DNA of 64,000 bases from Denitrificimonas caeni DSM 24390. Lineage in GTDB: Bacteria; Pseudomonadota; Gammaproteobacteria; Pseudomonadales; Pseudomonadaceae. Every line of letters begins with the position of its first letter. The first letter of the stretch is position 1. The stretch is from positions 62,001-126,000 of the forward strand of contig NZ_ATXQ01000008.1 of the NCBI RefSeq assembly GCF_000421765.1. Direction: 5' to 3'. This document shows positions 19,940 through 27,579 of this stretch, piece by piece. The position numbers and the translations under genes are program-made. The notes under the pieces are model-generated. The model searched no databases, was not told where the DNA came from, and saw nothing but the letters and a program-made list of their open reading frames with translations.

Positions 19940-20578
19940 ATGCATAGCCCGCAGCTGATTTATATTATGGACCCCATGTGTTCTTGGTGTTGGGGCTTTA
20001 ATCCGGTGTTGCAGGAGGTGCTGAAACAGGCCGAGGAGGCCGGCGTTAAGGTGAGCTTGCGAGTCGGTGGTTTGCGCACTGGGCAACAAGCTGTCTTGGA
20101 TCAGAGTAAGCGCGACTATATTTTGCAGCACTGGCGAGCAGTGGCAGAGGCGACAGGGCAGCCTTTTGATTTTGAGCGTGCGCTGCCGGCAGGTTTTGTC
20201 TATAACACTGAGCCGGCTTGCCGCGCTTTAGTGGTTGCGCGTGAGCTTGATGAGACTCGTTTGTTTCCTTTTCTCAATCGTCTGCAACAGGCGTTTTATC
20301 AAGGCGCACAAGACATTACTCAGCCTAGCGTGTTGCGTGAGCTGGCGCTGCAGGCAGGCTACGACCATGATGCTTTTTGTTTGGCGTTTGATGCTGCGGA
20401 TACGCAAGCACAAACACAGGCAGACTTTGCTTGGGTGAGTCAATTAGCGGTGCGTGGTTTTCCAACATTGCTTGCCGAGCATCAGCAGCAATATGCCTTA
20501 ATCACCAATGGTTATCAGCCCTATGCGGCGCTTGAACCGCTCTTAAGTCGTTGGATTTCAATTAATGCTAGCACCTGA
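19940..20578 (+). CDS. DsbA-family thiol-disulfide oxidoreductase-like protein
   Basis: A 212-aa protein of the DsbA/FrnE type with no signal peptide. The thioredoxin-fold active site is MDPMCSWCWGFNP, with CSWC at residues 12-15, as in the cytoplasmic FrnE-like group in Pseudomonas. A cis-proline segment VRGFPTLL is near the C-terminus. The ATG at 19940 has TTTGGAG upstream. Its stop overlaps the start of the ABC exporter by 14 bases, so the two are co-translated. The physiological substrate is unknown. Confidence 0.9.
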   Translation: MHSPQLIYIMDPMCSWCWGFNPVLQEVLKQAEEAGVKVSLRVGGLRTGQQAVLDQSKRDYILQHWRAVAEATGQPFDFERALPAGFVYNTEPACRALVVARELDETRLFPFLNRLQQAFYQGAQDITQPSVLRELALQAGYDHDAFCLAFDAADTQAQTQADFAWVSQLAVRGFPTLLAEHQQQYALITNGYQPYAALEPLLSRWISINAST

Positions 20579-22349
20579 TCAAATCAGCTGGGCGCAAATT
20601 CGTCGCTTAGCTGTGCAACATAAACGTAGTTTAATTCTAGCTAATATTTTGGCCGTGCTGGCCACCCTGTGCAGTGTGCCGATACCTTTGTTGCTGCCGT
20701 TGTTGGTGGATGAAGTGCTGCTCGGGCAGGGCGGGCAGGCCCTCGAGTTAATGGATCGTTGGCTGCCGAGTATCTGGCAGCAGGCGGTTGGCTATATTGG
20801 TTTTATGCTGGTGCTGACCTTCGTTTTGCGGCTTTGCTCGTTGGTGTTTAACGTCGGCCAAAGCAAGATGTTTACTCACCTCTCAAAAGATGTGGTGTAT
20901 CAGATTCGTCAGCGTTTGCTGGGGCGGCTTAAGCGCATTTCACTGAGCGAATACGAAAGTCTGGGCAGCGGTACAGTTACCACGCATCTGGTTACTGATT
21001 TAGAAACGCTAGATAAATTTATTGGCGAAACCCTAAGCCGCTTTTTGGTGTCGATGTTGACCTTGCTCGGCACCGCCAGTGTGCTGCTGTGGATGCATTG
21101 GCAGTTGGCATTGTTGATTCTATTGCTCAATCCGATCGTAGTGTATTTCACCATTAAGTTAGGTAAGCGGGTGAAACACCTGAAGAAACTGGAAAACGAT
21201 AGTACTGCAGTGTTTACCCAAGCGTTAAATGAAACCTTAGATGCGATTCAAGAGGTGCGCGCCGGTAATCATCAGGAGTATTTTTTTCAACGTTTATTAA
21301 ATCGCGCTAAGCACGTACGCGATCGCGCGATTAACTCCCAATGGAAAACTGATATTTCTTCACGTGCTAGTGCATTGTTGTTTCAGTACGGCATTGATAT
21401 TTTTCGTGCGGTGGCGATGCTCACCGTGTTGTTTTCTGATTTATCGATTGGCCAGATGCTTGCGGTGTTCAGTTATCTGTGGTTTATGATTGGCCCAATC
21501 GAGCAGTTGCTCAATCTGCAGTATGCTTTCTATGCGGCTGATGGCGCGATGGTGCGAATTAATCAATTACTTGAGCGTCAAGATGAAGTCGATTATCCCG
21601 CCACTAAGAACCCGTTTGCGGGACGGCAAACTGTTTCTATCAGTGTTGAAGATCTGCGTTTTTCTTATGGCGAAGAGCAGGTTCTAAGTGGCTTAAGTTT
21701 TAACATTGCTGCGGGTGAGAAAGTCGCGATTGTTGGCGCTAGTGGTGGCGGCAAAAGCACTTTAGTACAGCTGCTGCTGGGATTGTATACTGCGCAATCA
21801 GGCTCTATTCGTTATGCCGACGCAGCCCTGCAGGAGACAGGCTTAGCCTGTGTGCGCGAGCATGTAGCGGTGGTTTTACAAGCGCCTGCGTTATTTAACG
21901 ATAGCTTACGCGCTAATTTATGTATGGGGCGAGAGTACAGCGATCAAGCGTGCTGGCAGGCGTTAACCATTGCCCAGTTGGCGCAGACTGTAAAAATGCT
22001 ACCGGCAGGCCTGGATAGTATTATTGGTCGAGCCGGTGTGCGTTTATCCGGTGGACAAAGGCAGCGTTTAGCCATTGCGCGGATGGTCTTGAGCGATCCT
22101 AAAGTGGTTATTTTAGATGAAGCCACTTCTGCATTAGACAGCGCTACTGAGTTTGCGGTGCATGAAGCGCTGAATCAGTTTTTGGCAGGACGCACAACCT
22201 TGATTATTGCCCACCGCTTAAGTGCGGTGAAACAAGCAGATCGAATTTTGGTTCTTGCTGATGGCCAAGTGGCTGAAGATGGTACACACCAGCAGCTGCT
22301 GAATGAAGAGGGCTTGTATGCACAGTTGTACGGTACTTTGCAGTGTTAA
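20565..22349 (+). CDS. ABC exporter, fused permease and ATPase
   Basis: A 594-aa half-transporter with six membrane helices in residues ~15-320 and an ATPase domain after ~340. Walker A GASGGGKST is near residue 391, the signature LSGGQRQRLAIARM near 493, Walker B VVILDEATSALD follows, and the H-loop is IAHRL. The architecture is that of MsbA/MdlB-type exporters that work as dimers in the inner membrane. The substrate cannot be read. It overlaps the upstream DsbA-like gene by 14 bases. Confidence 0.93.
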   Translation: MLAPDQISWAQIRRLAVQHKRSLILANILAVLATLCSVPIPLLLPLLVDEVLLGQGGQALELMDRWLPSIWQQAVGYIGFMLVLTFVLRLCSLVFNVGQSKMFTHLSKDVVYQIRQRLLGRLKRISLSEYESLGSGTVTTHLVTDLETLDKFIGETLSRFLVSMLTLLGTASVLLWMHWQLALLILLLNPIVVYFTIKLGKRVKHLKKLENDSTAVFTQALNETLDAIQEVRAGNHQEYFFQRLLNRAKHVRDRAINSQWKTDISSRASALLFQYGIDIFRAVAMLTVLFSDLSIGQMLAVFSYLWFMIGPIEQLLNLQYAFYAADGAMVRINQLLERQDEVDYPATKNPFAGRQTVSISVEDLRFSYGEEQVLSGLSFNIAAGEKVAIVGASGGGKSTLVQLLLGLYTAQSGSIRYADAALQETGLACVREHVAVVLQAPALFNDSLRANLCMGREYSDQACWQALTIAQLAQTVKMLPAGLDSIIGRAGVRLSGGQRQRLAIARMVLSDPKVVILDEATSALDSATEFAVHEALNQFLAGRTTLIIAHRLSAVKQADRILVLADGQVAEDGTHQQLLNEEGLYAQLYGTLQC

Positions 22350-22412
22350 AAATACAGTGCGTCTGTAAACTGAAAATTATCATTAATAAACAAGCGGACG
22401 GACATAATTAGG

Positions 22413-22441
22413 TTGACAATATTATCGATTGCGCCTAATCT
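22413..22441 (+). promoter_or_regulatory. Sigma-70 promoter of the tRNA cluster
   Basis: TTGACA at 22413-22418 and TAATCT at 22436-22441 are spaced by exactly 17 bases. A GC-rich discriminator (ACGCCCC) follows, typical of stringently controlled stable-RNA promoters. Transcription would start about 10 bases before tRNA-Ala. Confidence 0.8.
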
Positions 22442-22459
22442 ACGCCCCGTCCACGAAAT

Positions 22460-22535
<76 letters not shown>

Positions 22536-22593
22536 CTTCTTCAGTAATATGAAAAGTGGCATAACATGAATGTGTTATGTTTAAGAAGGTTTT

Positions 22594-22669
22594 GTCCCCT
22601 TCGTCTAGTGGCCTAGGACACCGCCCTTTCACGGCGGTAACAGGGGTTCGAGTCCCCTAGGGGACGCCA
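22594..22669 (+). tRNA. tRNA-Glu (anticodon TTC), copy 1
   Basis: A 76-nt cloverleaf. Acceptor GTCCCCT pairs with AGGGGAC, the anticodon stem is CCGCC/GGCGG with loop CTTTCAC (TTC), the T-arm is AGGGGTTCGAGTCCCCT, and CCA is encoded. It lies 58 bases after tRNA-Ala. Confidence 0.97.
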
Positions 22670-22817
22670 TATTTTCTGAGCCAGTATCTGTACGTAACGC
22701 TGTGAGTTGTTAGTGCTACATAAGCAAAGCGTTAGCGTAACAAGTAGTGACGGCAAAAATCGTTCAGCTCAATACAACACTAATAAGCATATAATAGTGC
22801 TTGTTTTCGAAGGTTTT

Positions 22818-22893
22818 GTCCCCTTCGTCTAGTGGCCTAGGACACCGCCCTTTCACGGCGGTAACAGGGGTTCGAGTCCCCTAGGGGACGCCA
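22818..22893 (+). tRNA. tRNA-Glu (anticodon TTC), copy 2
   Basis: Identical over 76 nt to the tRNA at 22594-22669. The leader GAAGGTTTT and trailing TATT are also shared, so the duplicated unit is slightly larger than the tRNA. The 148 bases between the copies hold nothing recognisable. Confidence 0.97.
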
Positions 22894-22920
22894 TATTATT
22901 TAAGTGTTATGACTTAAAGT

Positions 22921-22947
22921 AAAAACCCAGCTTAGGCTGGGTTTTTT
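22921..22947 (+). terminator. Terminator of the tRNA cluster
   Basis: AACCCAGC pairs with GCTGGGTT around TTAG and is followed by TTTTTT. It lies 27 bases after the second tRNA-Glu. Confidence 0.9.
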
Positions 22948-23076
22948 ATTGTCTGCAATATAGGGTGCGCTGTGCTTTAGCTGAGCCTGCTTGTGCCTGT
23001 CAACTGCTTGGCTCTTTTAATCAAAAAACATCTTGCTGTTTTGGTGTTTGATAGACGGCCTTATGTTTTTGGTATA

Positions 23077-23820
23077 TTAAAATAAGTCATCATCATTGCG
23101 GCGTGCTTCTCGTTGCAGTTGATAAACGAGACGCTCGATAATTCGTAGAGTCGCTCCATTGATTTGGTGAAACATGAAGCCGGCTTGTGTTGAGCTTGAT
23201 GTTTCATCTTTGTTTAGGTGACGTAGTTCGGCATTTAACGTAATACGGCCTGTGGGTAGTGCTAGCTCAAGCGCATCGTAGAGTTGGCCAGGCTGAAGGC
23301 TGGTTGTTAATGATTTGATATCGAGCTTACAACCGGTTGCTGAAATGTCTATTAGTCGAGCGGGGATAACGGTTTTCAGGGTTTTCCCGTTGATCTGAGC
23401 TTCAATAGGTTGTTCGGGTAGTATGTTGGCGCGGAAAGCGTTCCGACGCTGATGATAGCTGACTTCTGTAGGTAAGCTAAGCCAGTAGCAAGGAGCGTTT
23501 TCTAGAGTGTCTGCAAGGCCTTGTTGTGTATGAGACCAAATCATGCGTACGCCATCTCGGTAAGCTGTAATGGTCACTGGCTCGCCGTTGAGTAAATGTC
23601 GCTCGCCGTCATTAGGGATCAGCTCGTCATAAGCGATACGGCTGTTATCGCGATCAATGTCGACAATATAGCTGTGAAAAACTTGTTGGCGATCAGCAAA
23701 GGTCATGACTAATAAGTCACGGTGCTGCTGAAGCGCACGAAGGTTGCTGACGATTTCGATTGGCGAAGTCAGTAGTGTTGGCGGCTGTGCAGTACGGCTC
23801 TCTGAGAAGGAGTCAGACAC
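23077..23820 (-). CDS. flgZ: PilZ-domain flagellar brake protein (YcgR/FlgZ)
   Basis: C-di-GMP effector that slows the flagellar motor. The 247-aa protein has a YcgR N-terminal domain (about 15-110) and a PilZ domain opening with RRNAFRA, which carries the RxxxR ligand motif, and continuing DISATGCKLDI, which carries the (D/N)xSxxG motif. Both c-di-GMP contacts are therefore intact. It is the last gene of a leftward flgA-flgM-flgN-flgZ series, as in P. fluorescens. Gaps to flgN are small (83 bases). Confidence 0.92.
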   Translation of the reverse strand: MSDSFSESRTAQPPTLLTSPIEIVSNLRALQQHRDLLVMTFADRQQVFHSYIVDIDRDNSRIAYDELIPNDGERHLLNGEPVTITAYRDGVRMIWSHTQQGLADTLENAPCYWLSLPTEVSYHQRRNAFRANILPEQPIEAQINGKTLKTVIPARLIDISATGCKLDIKSLTTSLQPGQLYDALELALPTGRITLNAELRHLNKDETSSSTQAGFMFHQINGATLRIIERLVYQLQREARRNDDDLF

Positions 23821-23903
23821 TATTAGAGTTTCCCTGTGTTTCCATGCTGAAAGAAGCTTTGAATGCGCTTGAGTATAGCAGCGAGTTAAGTAATCGAATA
23901 CTA

Positions 23904-24371
23904 CTATGCTTGGCTGAAAGGGCGCTGTTTAACGCTAGGAGAGGTGCTGCCTTTTTTATCGTAGAGCGAGGGAGTGTCGGTGCCGCGAATAATGTTAAGC
24001 ATGCTGTTGATGCTAATTTGATTGCTGCGAATAAGACGACCGTTGCGCAAGTTTTTCGTTTGGCATTGCTCAAGTAAGCTGTTGAGCGATGCGCTATTTT
24101 CGAGTAGCTGCGAGCCTACTGGTGAGTTGCTTGCAAGCTGCTCAATACCTTGCTGGTCAGCGCTCAAAAGCGCTTGCGTGAGGAGTTGGCTGCGTTCTTT
24201 GCTGTGCTGTTCGAGCTGACGTAAATAGGGTTGCTTTTGGGCTAGCAAATCTTGAAGCACGTCTAGTTTACGATCGCTGAGTGCTGTGAATTCTTGATCA
24301 AGAATCTCCAGCAGTTGCGTGGCAATACTTATGTCACTTAACAAAATTTCAACAATGCGTTTGTCGGCCAT
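23904..24371 (-). CDS. flgN: Flagellar export chaperone FlgN
   Basis: A 155-aa helical protein that binds the hook-filament junction proteins FlgK and FlgL before export. The FlgN-family pattern is seen in the N-terminal helices (LLEILDQEFTALSDRKLDVL) and in the C-terminal QTKNLRNGRLIRSNQ segment. It lies 38 bases downstream of flgM on the same strand. The C-terminal ~15 residues (SPSVKQRPFSQA) look unstructured. Confidence 0.92.
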   Translation of the reverse strand: MADKRIVEILLSDISIATQLLEILDQEFTALSDRKLDVLQDLLAQKQPYLRQLEQHSKERSQLLTQALLSADQQGIEQLASNSPVGSQLLENSASLNSLLEQCQTKNLRNGRLIRSNQISINSMLNIIRGTDTPSLYDKKGSTSPSVKQRPFSQA

Positions 24372-24409
24372 AATTAGCTTTTATCTACAGTGAGTGAGGA
24401 GTTTTCGCA

Positions 24410-24742
24410 TCAAAACTGTGCTTCTAGACCGAGCAACTTATCAGCTACACGCTGATTGTCGATTTGATAGCTGCCTTCTGCAATTGCTTGCTTAAGCTGT
24501 GCAACTTTCTCTGCGTTAACCTGAGGTTGTGCGGTAATTTTATCAGTTAAGCTTTGCAGTTGACGTGCATCTTTACTGAGTTGTACAGGCTCGCCAGTGC
24601 GAACTTGTTGAGTGGGCTGGTTGATGCCGGTCTGTTTATCAGTTTCTTGGGGATTTAATTGTGCAGAGTTTTGGCGCACATTAGTAGCTGCGGGCTTGCT
24701 TAGGCCTGGAGTGTTATTTGTGCGATTAAAGTCGATAGTCAT
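24410..24742 (-). CDS. flgM: Anti-sigma-28 factor FlgM
   Basis: Binds FliA (sigma-28) and holds it inactive until the hook is finished, then is exported. The 110-aa protein begins MTIDFNRTNN and its C-terminal half has the FlgM pattern VNAEKVAQLKQAIAEGSYQIDNQRVADKLL. A near-consensus sigma-28 promoter lies 39-65 bases upstream, giving the known auto-regulatory loop. It sits between flgA and flgN on the same strand. Confidence 0.95.
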   Translation of the reverse strand: MTIDFNRTNNTPGLSKPAATNVRQNSAQLNPQETDKQTGINQPTQQVRTGEPVQLSKDARQLQSLTDKITAQPQVNAEKVAQLKQAIAEGSYQIDNQRVADKLLGLEAQF

Positions 24743-24780
24743 GATGTAACCTCAATACAATATATGAACGCTTGCATAAC

Positions 24781-24807
24781 TAATCGGCAGCAGATCTGAA
24801 AACTTTA
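24781..24807 (-). promoter_or_regulatory. Sigma-28 (FliA) promoter of flgM
   Basis: Read leftward the sequence is TAAAGTTT, 11 bases, GCCGATTA. The FliA consensus is TAAAGTTT-N11-GCCGATAA, so only one base differs and the spacing is exact. It lies in the gap between flgA and flgM. Confidence 0.9.
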
Positions 24808-24899
24808 GATGTGTTTCGTAATAAAAACCACATCGTTTAAGCTTTGTTTAATAACAAGCTGCGTGTCTTTGTTTTGACAATATTTTACTGCAGCACGCT

Positions 24900-25658
24900 T
24901 CACATTGCCACCTCAACGTGCCCGGGGCCTGTGACACGAGCATGCACAATACGTTGTGAGCGTGTATTGCGTACGCGTATTTGCTGACCAATAGCGCCTT
25001 CCTCCAAAGCAGTGCCTGGCATACGCACGGACATCGATTTGGATTGGGCGGTGATCACGACTTGATCGCCTTTATTAACCGCTGCGACCGTTTTTAAGTA
25101 GTTGGCAGATATAATTTGATTGGGTTGAACTTGGCGAGTTAGCTTTTGGCCAATAACATTTTCAAGATCAAGTATATAACCTTGTCTGAGGCTGCTAATG
25201 TCGCGCTCAGAGAGTTGTACATCAGACGCTTGCACGACACTGTTGCGTGGCAGTGAGCGTAAAGCTGTTGCAACTTCTCGATACAGATTTACGTGCGCAG
25301 GAACAAAGATTGTCCATGGCGCGTTGGTGTCACAGCGTACACGTAAAGTGACTCTGCCTAATGGTTGGGCAGGGCTTTCTAAGCTGGTTTGTAAGGGTTC
25401 TGAGCATGGAGGTAAACGTAATCTGGGATCGAGACGACCAATTGTGACTGTGTAGCGTCCGATGATGCTATTGTCTGCTAGATATTGTTCAGTGATTTCC
25501 TCAAGAAATGCTTCGCTGGTGCCGATAATCTTTTGCTGTAGCGTTTCAGCCTGAGTGGTGAACGCGAGCGCAGTTAAGCAGCAAAGCCAAATCGTTTGGC
25601 TGAATTGTGTTTTTGTGTGCCAATTAAATGTCTTTATCTGTTTCATATTGTAATTCAA
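24900..25658 (-). CDS. flgA: Flagellar P-ring assembly chaperone FlgA
   Basis: Periplasmic chaperone for the P-ring protein FlgI. The 252-aa protein has a signal peptide (hydrophobic segment about residues 20-35, cut near TQA) and a C-terminal SAF/ChapFlgA domain with VNKGDQVVITAQSKSMSVRMPG and the terminal motif RIVHARVTGPGHVEV. The start at 25658 or four codons later (25646) cannot be settled. It diverges from cheV, the usual Pseudomonas arrangement. Confidence 0.94.
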   Translation of the reverse strand: MNYNMKQIKTFNWHTKTQFSQTIWLCCLTALAFTTQAETLQQKIIGTSEAFLEEITEQYLADNSIIGRYTVTIGRLDPRLRLPPCSEPLQTSLESPAQPLGRVTLRVRCDTNAPWTIFVPAHVNLYREVATALRSLPRNSVVQASDVQLSERDISSLRQGYILDLENVIGQKLTRQVQPNQIISANYLKTVAAVNKGDQVVITAQSKSMSVRMPGTALEEGAIGQQIRVRNTRSQRIVHARVTGPGHVEVAM

Positions 25659-25721
25659 AGCAAAAAGTATGCCGCATTTGTTATTTCGTCTGCGTGCAGT
25701 TTAAAAGTAAGGAGCTTAAGC

Positions 25722-26654
25722 ATGGCCGGTATGATGGATTCAGTAAACCAGCGTACTCAACTCGTTGGACAAAATCGTTTAGAGTTGCTGCTGTTTAGGC
25801 TTAACGGCCCTCAGTTATACGGTATTAATGTATTTAAAGTGCGAGAAGTCTTGCAGTGCCCAAGCCTTACTGTACTACCAAAATCAAATCCTATTGTGCG
25901 AGGTGTTGCCAGTGTGCGCGGTCGCACTATTCCTGTGATTGATTTAGCGCTAGCTACTGGACACCATGAACTCAAAAGTCTACAAGATGGTTTTGTGATC
26001 ATTGCTGAATACAATATGAAAGAGCAGGGTTTTTTAGTTGGAGCAGTTGAGCGCATTATCAATCTCAACTGGGAGGAGATCCATCCTCCACCTAAAGGTA
26101 CAGGGCGTGATCATTACTTAACGGCAGTAACACGTTTTGATGATCAATTGATTGAAGTGATTGATGTTGAAAAAATATTGGCTGAAGTATCGCCTACTTC
26201 TGAAGAAATTTCGCCTGGGATTTTAACTGAACAAGTGCGTATTAATGCACTCAATAAAAAAATTCTTATCGTTGATGATTCTTCTGTAGCGCGTAAGCAA
26301 GTACTGCGATGTTTGCAAGCTGTGGGCGTTGAAGTGATAGCTCTTAATGATGGGCGATCAGCCTATGACTATTTACAAAACATGCTAAGCGAAGGCAGAA
26401 AACCATCTGATGAGCTCTTAATGCTTGTTTCAGATATTGAAATGCCAGAAATGGATGGTTACACGTTAACTGCTGAGATACGTAATGATTCGCGCCTTAA
26501 AGAACTGCATGTTTTGTTACACTCATCGTTGTCCGGTGTTTTTAATGAGGCGATGGTTAAAAAAGTTGGTGCAAATGATTTTTTAGCTAAATTTCGCCCG
26601 GATGATTTAGCTGATCGAGTTGTTGAGCGCATAAAACTAGTCGATGGGCTATAG
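25722..26654 (+). CDS. cheV: Chemotaxis protein CheV (CheW-REC fusion)
   Basis: Couples receptors to CheA through a CheW-like domain (about 20-165) and carries a receiver domain (about 180-305) that can be phosphorylated. In the receiver, the acidic pair is D185-D186 and the phospho-acceptor is D238 in VSDIEMPEMDG; the conserved Ser and Lys positions follow. The protein is 310 aa. The ATG at 25722 follows TAAGGAG; the longer frame from 25596 overlaps flgA upstream sequence and is rejected. cheR follows. Confidence 0.95.
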   Translation: MAGMMDSVNQRTQLVGQNRLELLLFRLNGPQLYGINVFKVREVLQCPSLTVLPKSNPIVRGVASVRGRTIPVIDLALATGHHELKSLQDGFVIIAEYNMKEQGFLVGAVERIINLNWEEIHPPPKGTGRDHYLTAVTRFDDQLIEVIDVEKILAEVSPTSEEISPGILTEQVRINALNKKILIVDDSSVARKQVLRCLQAVGVEVIALNDGRSAYDYLQNMLSEGRKPSDELLMLVSDIEMPEMDGYTLTAEIRNDSRLKELHVLLHSSLSGVFNEAMVKKVGANDFLAKFRPDDLADRVVERIKLVDGL

Positions 26655-26715
26655 TTGTCTTTGTAATAACTATTATAAATGTGCTTTAGCGCTATTTTTT
26701 GAAAAGGCGGTCAAT

Positions 26716-27543
26716 GTGCCAGTGACGCAATCTGAGTTTAATATTTTCAGACAGTTTCTTGAGAATAAGTCAGGCATTGTTTTGGGTGATAATAAACAAT
26801 ACTTGGTGACGAGCCGCTTAAAGAAACTGCAAGATGAGCACGGCATAAAGTCTTTGACCGAGTTGATGGCGCGTATCCAGGCGCAACCCCGTGGTGCATT
26901 GCAAGAGCAAGTGGTTGATGCAATGACCACGAATGAAACGTTGTGGTTTCGGGATGCTTATCCTTTTGAAGTGATGAAGAATAAAGTGTTGCCTGAGTTG
27001 CTGAATAAGCAGCCTAATCAACGTTTGAGAATTTGGTCTGCAGCTTGTTCTTCAGGTCAAGAGCCCTATTCTTTGTCGATGACTATTGATGAATATGAGC
27101 GTGCCAATTTAGGATCAGTTAAGTTTGGTGCGCAAATTGTTGCGACAGATCTGTCTCCTACAATGCTGCAAGCCTGTAAAGCAGGAGAGTATGATAGTTT
27201 ATCGATTGCTCGCGGTTTATCGCAGGAGCGTTTGCAGCGTTACTTTGATAAGACAGCAGATGGGCGGTGGGCTGTTAAGCCAGCAATTAAGAGTCGTGTA
27301 GAGTTTCGGTCACTTAATTTACTTGACAGTTATGCTGCCTTAGGTAAGTTCGATGTGGTTTTTTGTCGAAACGTGCTCATCTATTTTTCAGCAGAAGCCA
27401 AAAAAGATATTTTGACCCGCATGCATGCAACCTTAAAAACAGGAGGTTATTTGTTTTTAGGTGCATCTGAAGCACTTAATGCCTTGCCTGATTTGTATCG
27501 AATGGTGCAGTGCAGCCCTGGTATTATTTACCAAGCTAAGTAA
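26716..27543 (+). CDS. cheR: Chemotaxis protein methyltransferase CheR
   Basis: Methylates glutamates on chemoreceptors using S-adenosylmethionine. The 275-aa protein has an N-terminal all-helical CheR_N domain, then IWSAACSSGQEPYSLSM (SAM loop) and FDVVFCRNVLIYF. The GTG at 26716 was chosen: an AAAAGGCGG ribosome site precedes it and the protein then begins like P. aeruginosa CheR1 (from memory). The upstream ATG at 26644, overlapping cheV, would add 24 residues unlike any CheR. No receptor-tethering extension is present. Confidence 0.94.
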   Translation: MPVTQSEFNIFRQFLENKSGIVLGDNKQYLVTSRLKKLQDEHGIKSLTELMARIQAQPRGALQEQVVDAMTTNETLWFRDAYPFEVMKNKVLPELLNKQPNQRLRIWSAACSSGQEPYSLSMTIDEYERANLGSVKFGAQIVATDLSPTMLQACKAGEYDSLSIARGLSQERLQRYFDKTADGRWAVKPAIKSRVEFRSLNLLDSYAALGKFDVVFCRNVLIYFSAEAKKDILTRMHATLKTGGYLFLGASEALNALPDLYRMVQCSPGIIYQAK

Positions 27544-27546
27544 GAT

Positions 27547-27575
27547 AAAAAAGGCCTATGAATTAGGCCTTTTTT
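27547..27575. terminator. Bidirectional terminator after cheR
   Basis: AAAAAAGGCCTA and its exact complement TAGGCCTTTTTT flank a 5-base loop. It lies between the convergent stops of cheR and the glutamate-synthase-like gene. Confidence 0.92.
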
Positions 27576-27579
27576 ATTG

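Noticed and set aside
25596..25721. N-terminal extension of cheV from 25596
   Set aside because: It overlaps flgA and its upstream region; the ATG at 25722 has a strong ribosome site and begins like known CheV proteins.
25650..25722. FliA promoter before cheV (TCAAAG...GCCGCAT)
   Set aside because: The two half-sites have the wrong spacing and the -10 element is poorly matched.
26644..26715. cheR start at the ATG overlapping cheV
   Set aside because: The 24 added residues resemble no CheR; the GTG at 26716 has a ribosome site and gives the family N-terminus.
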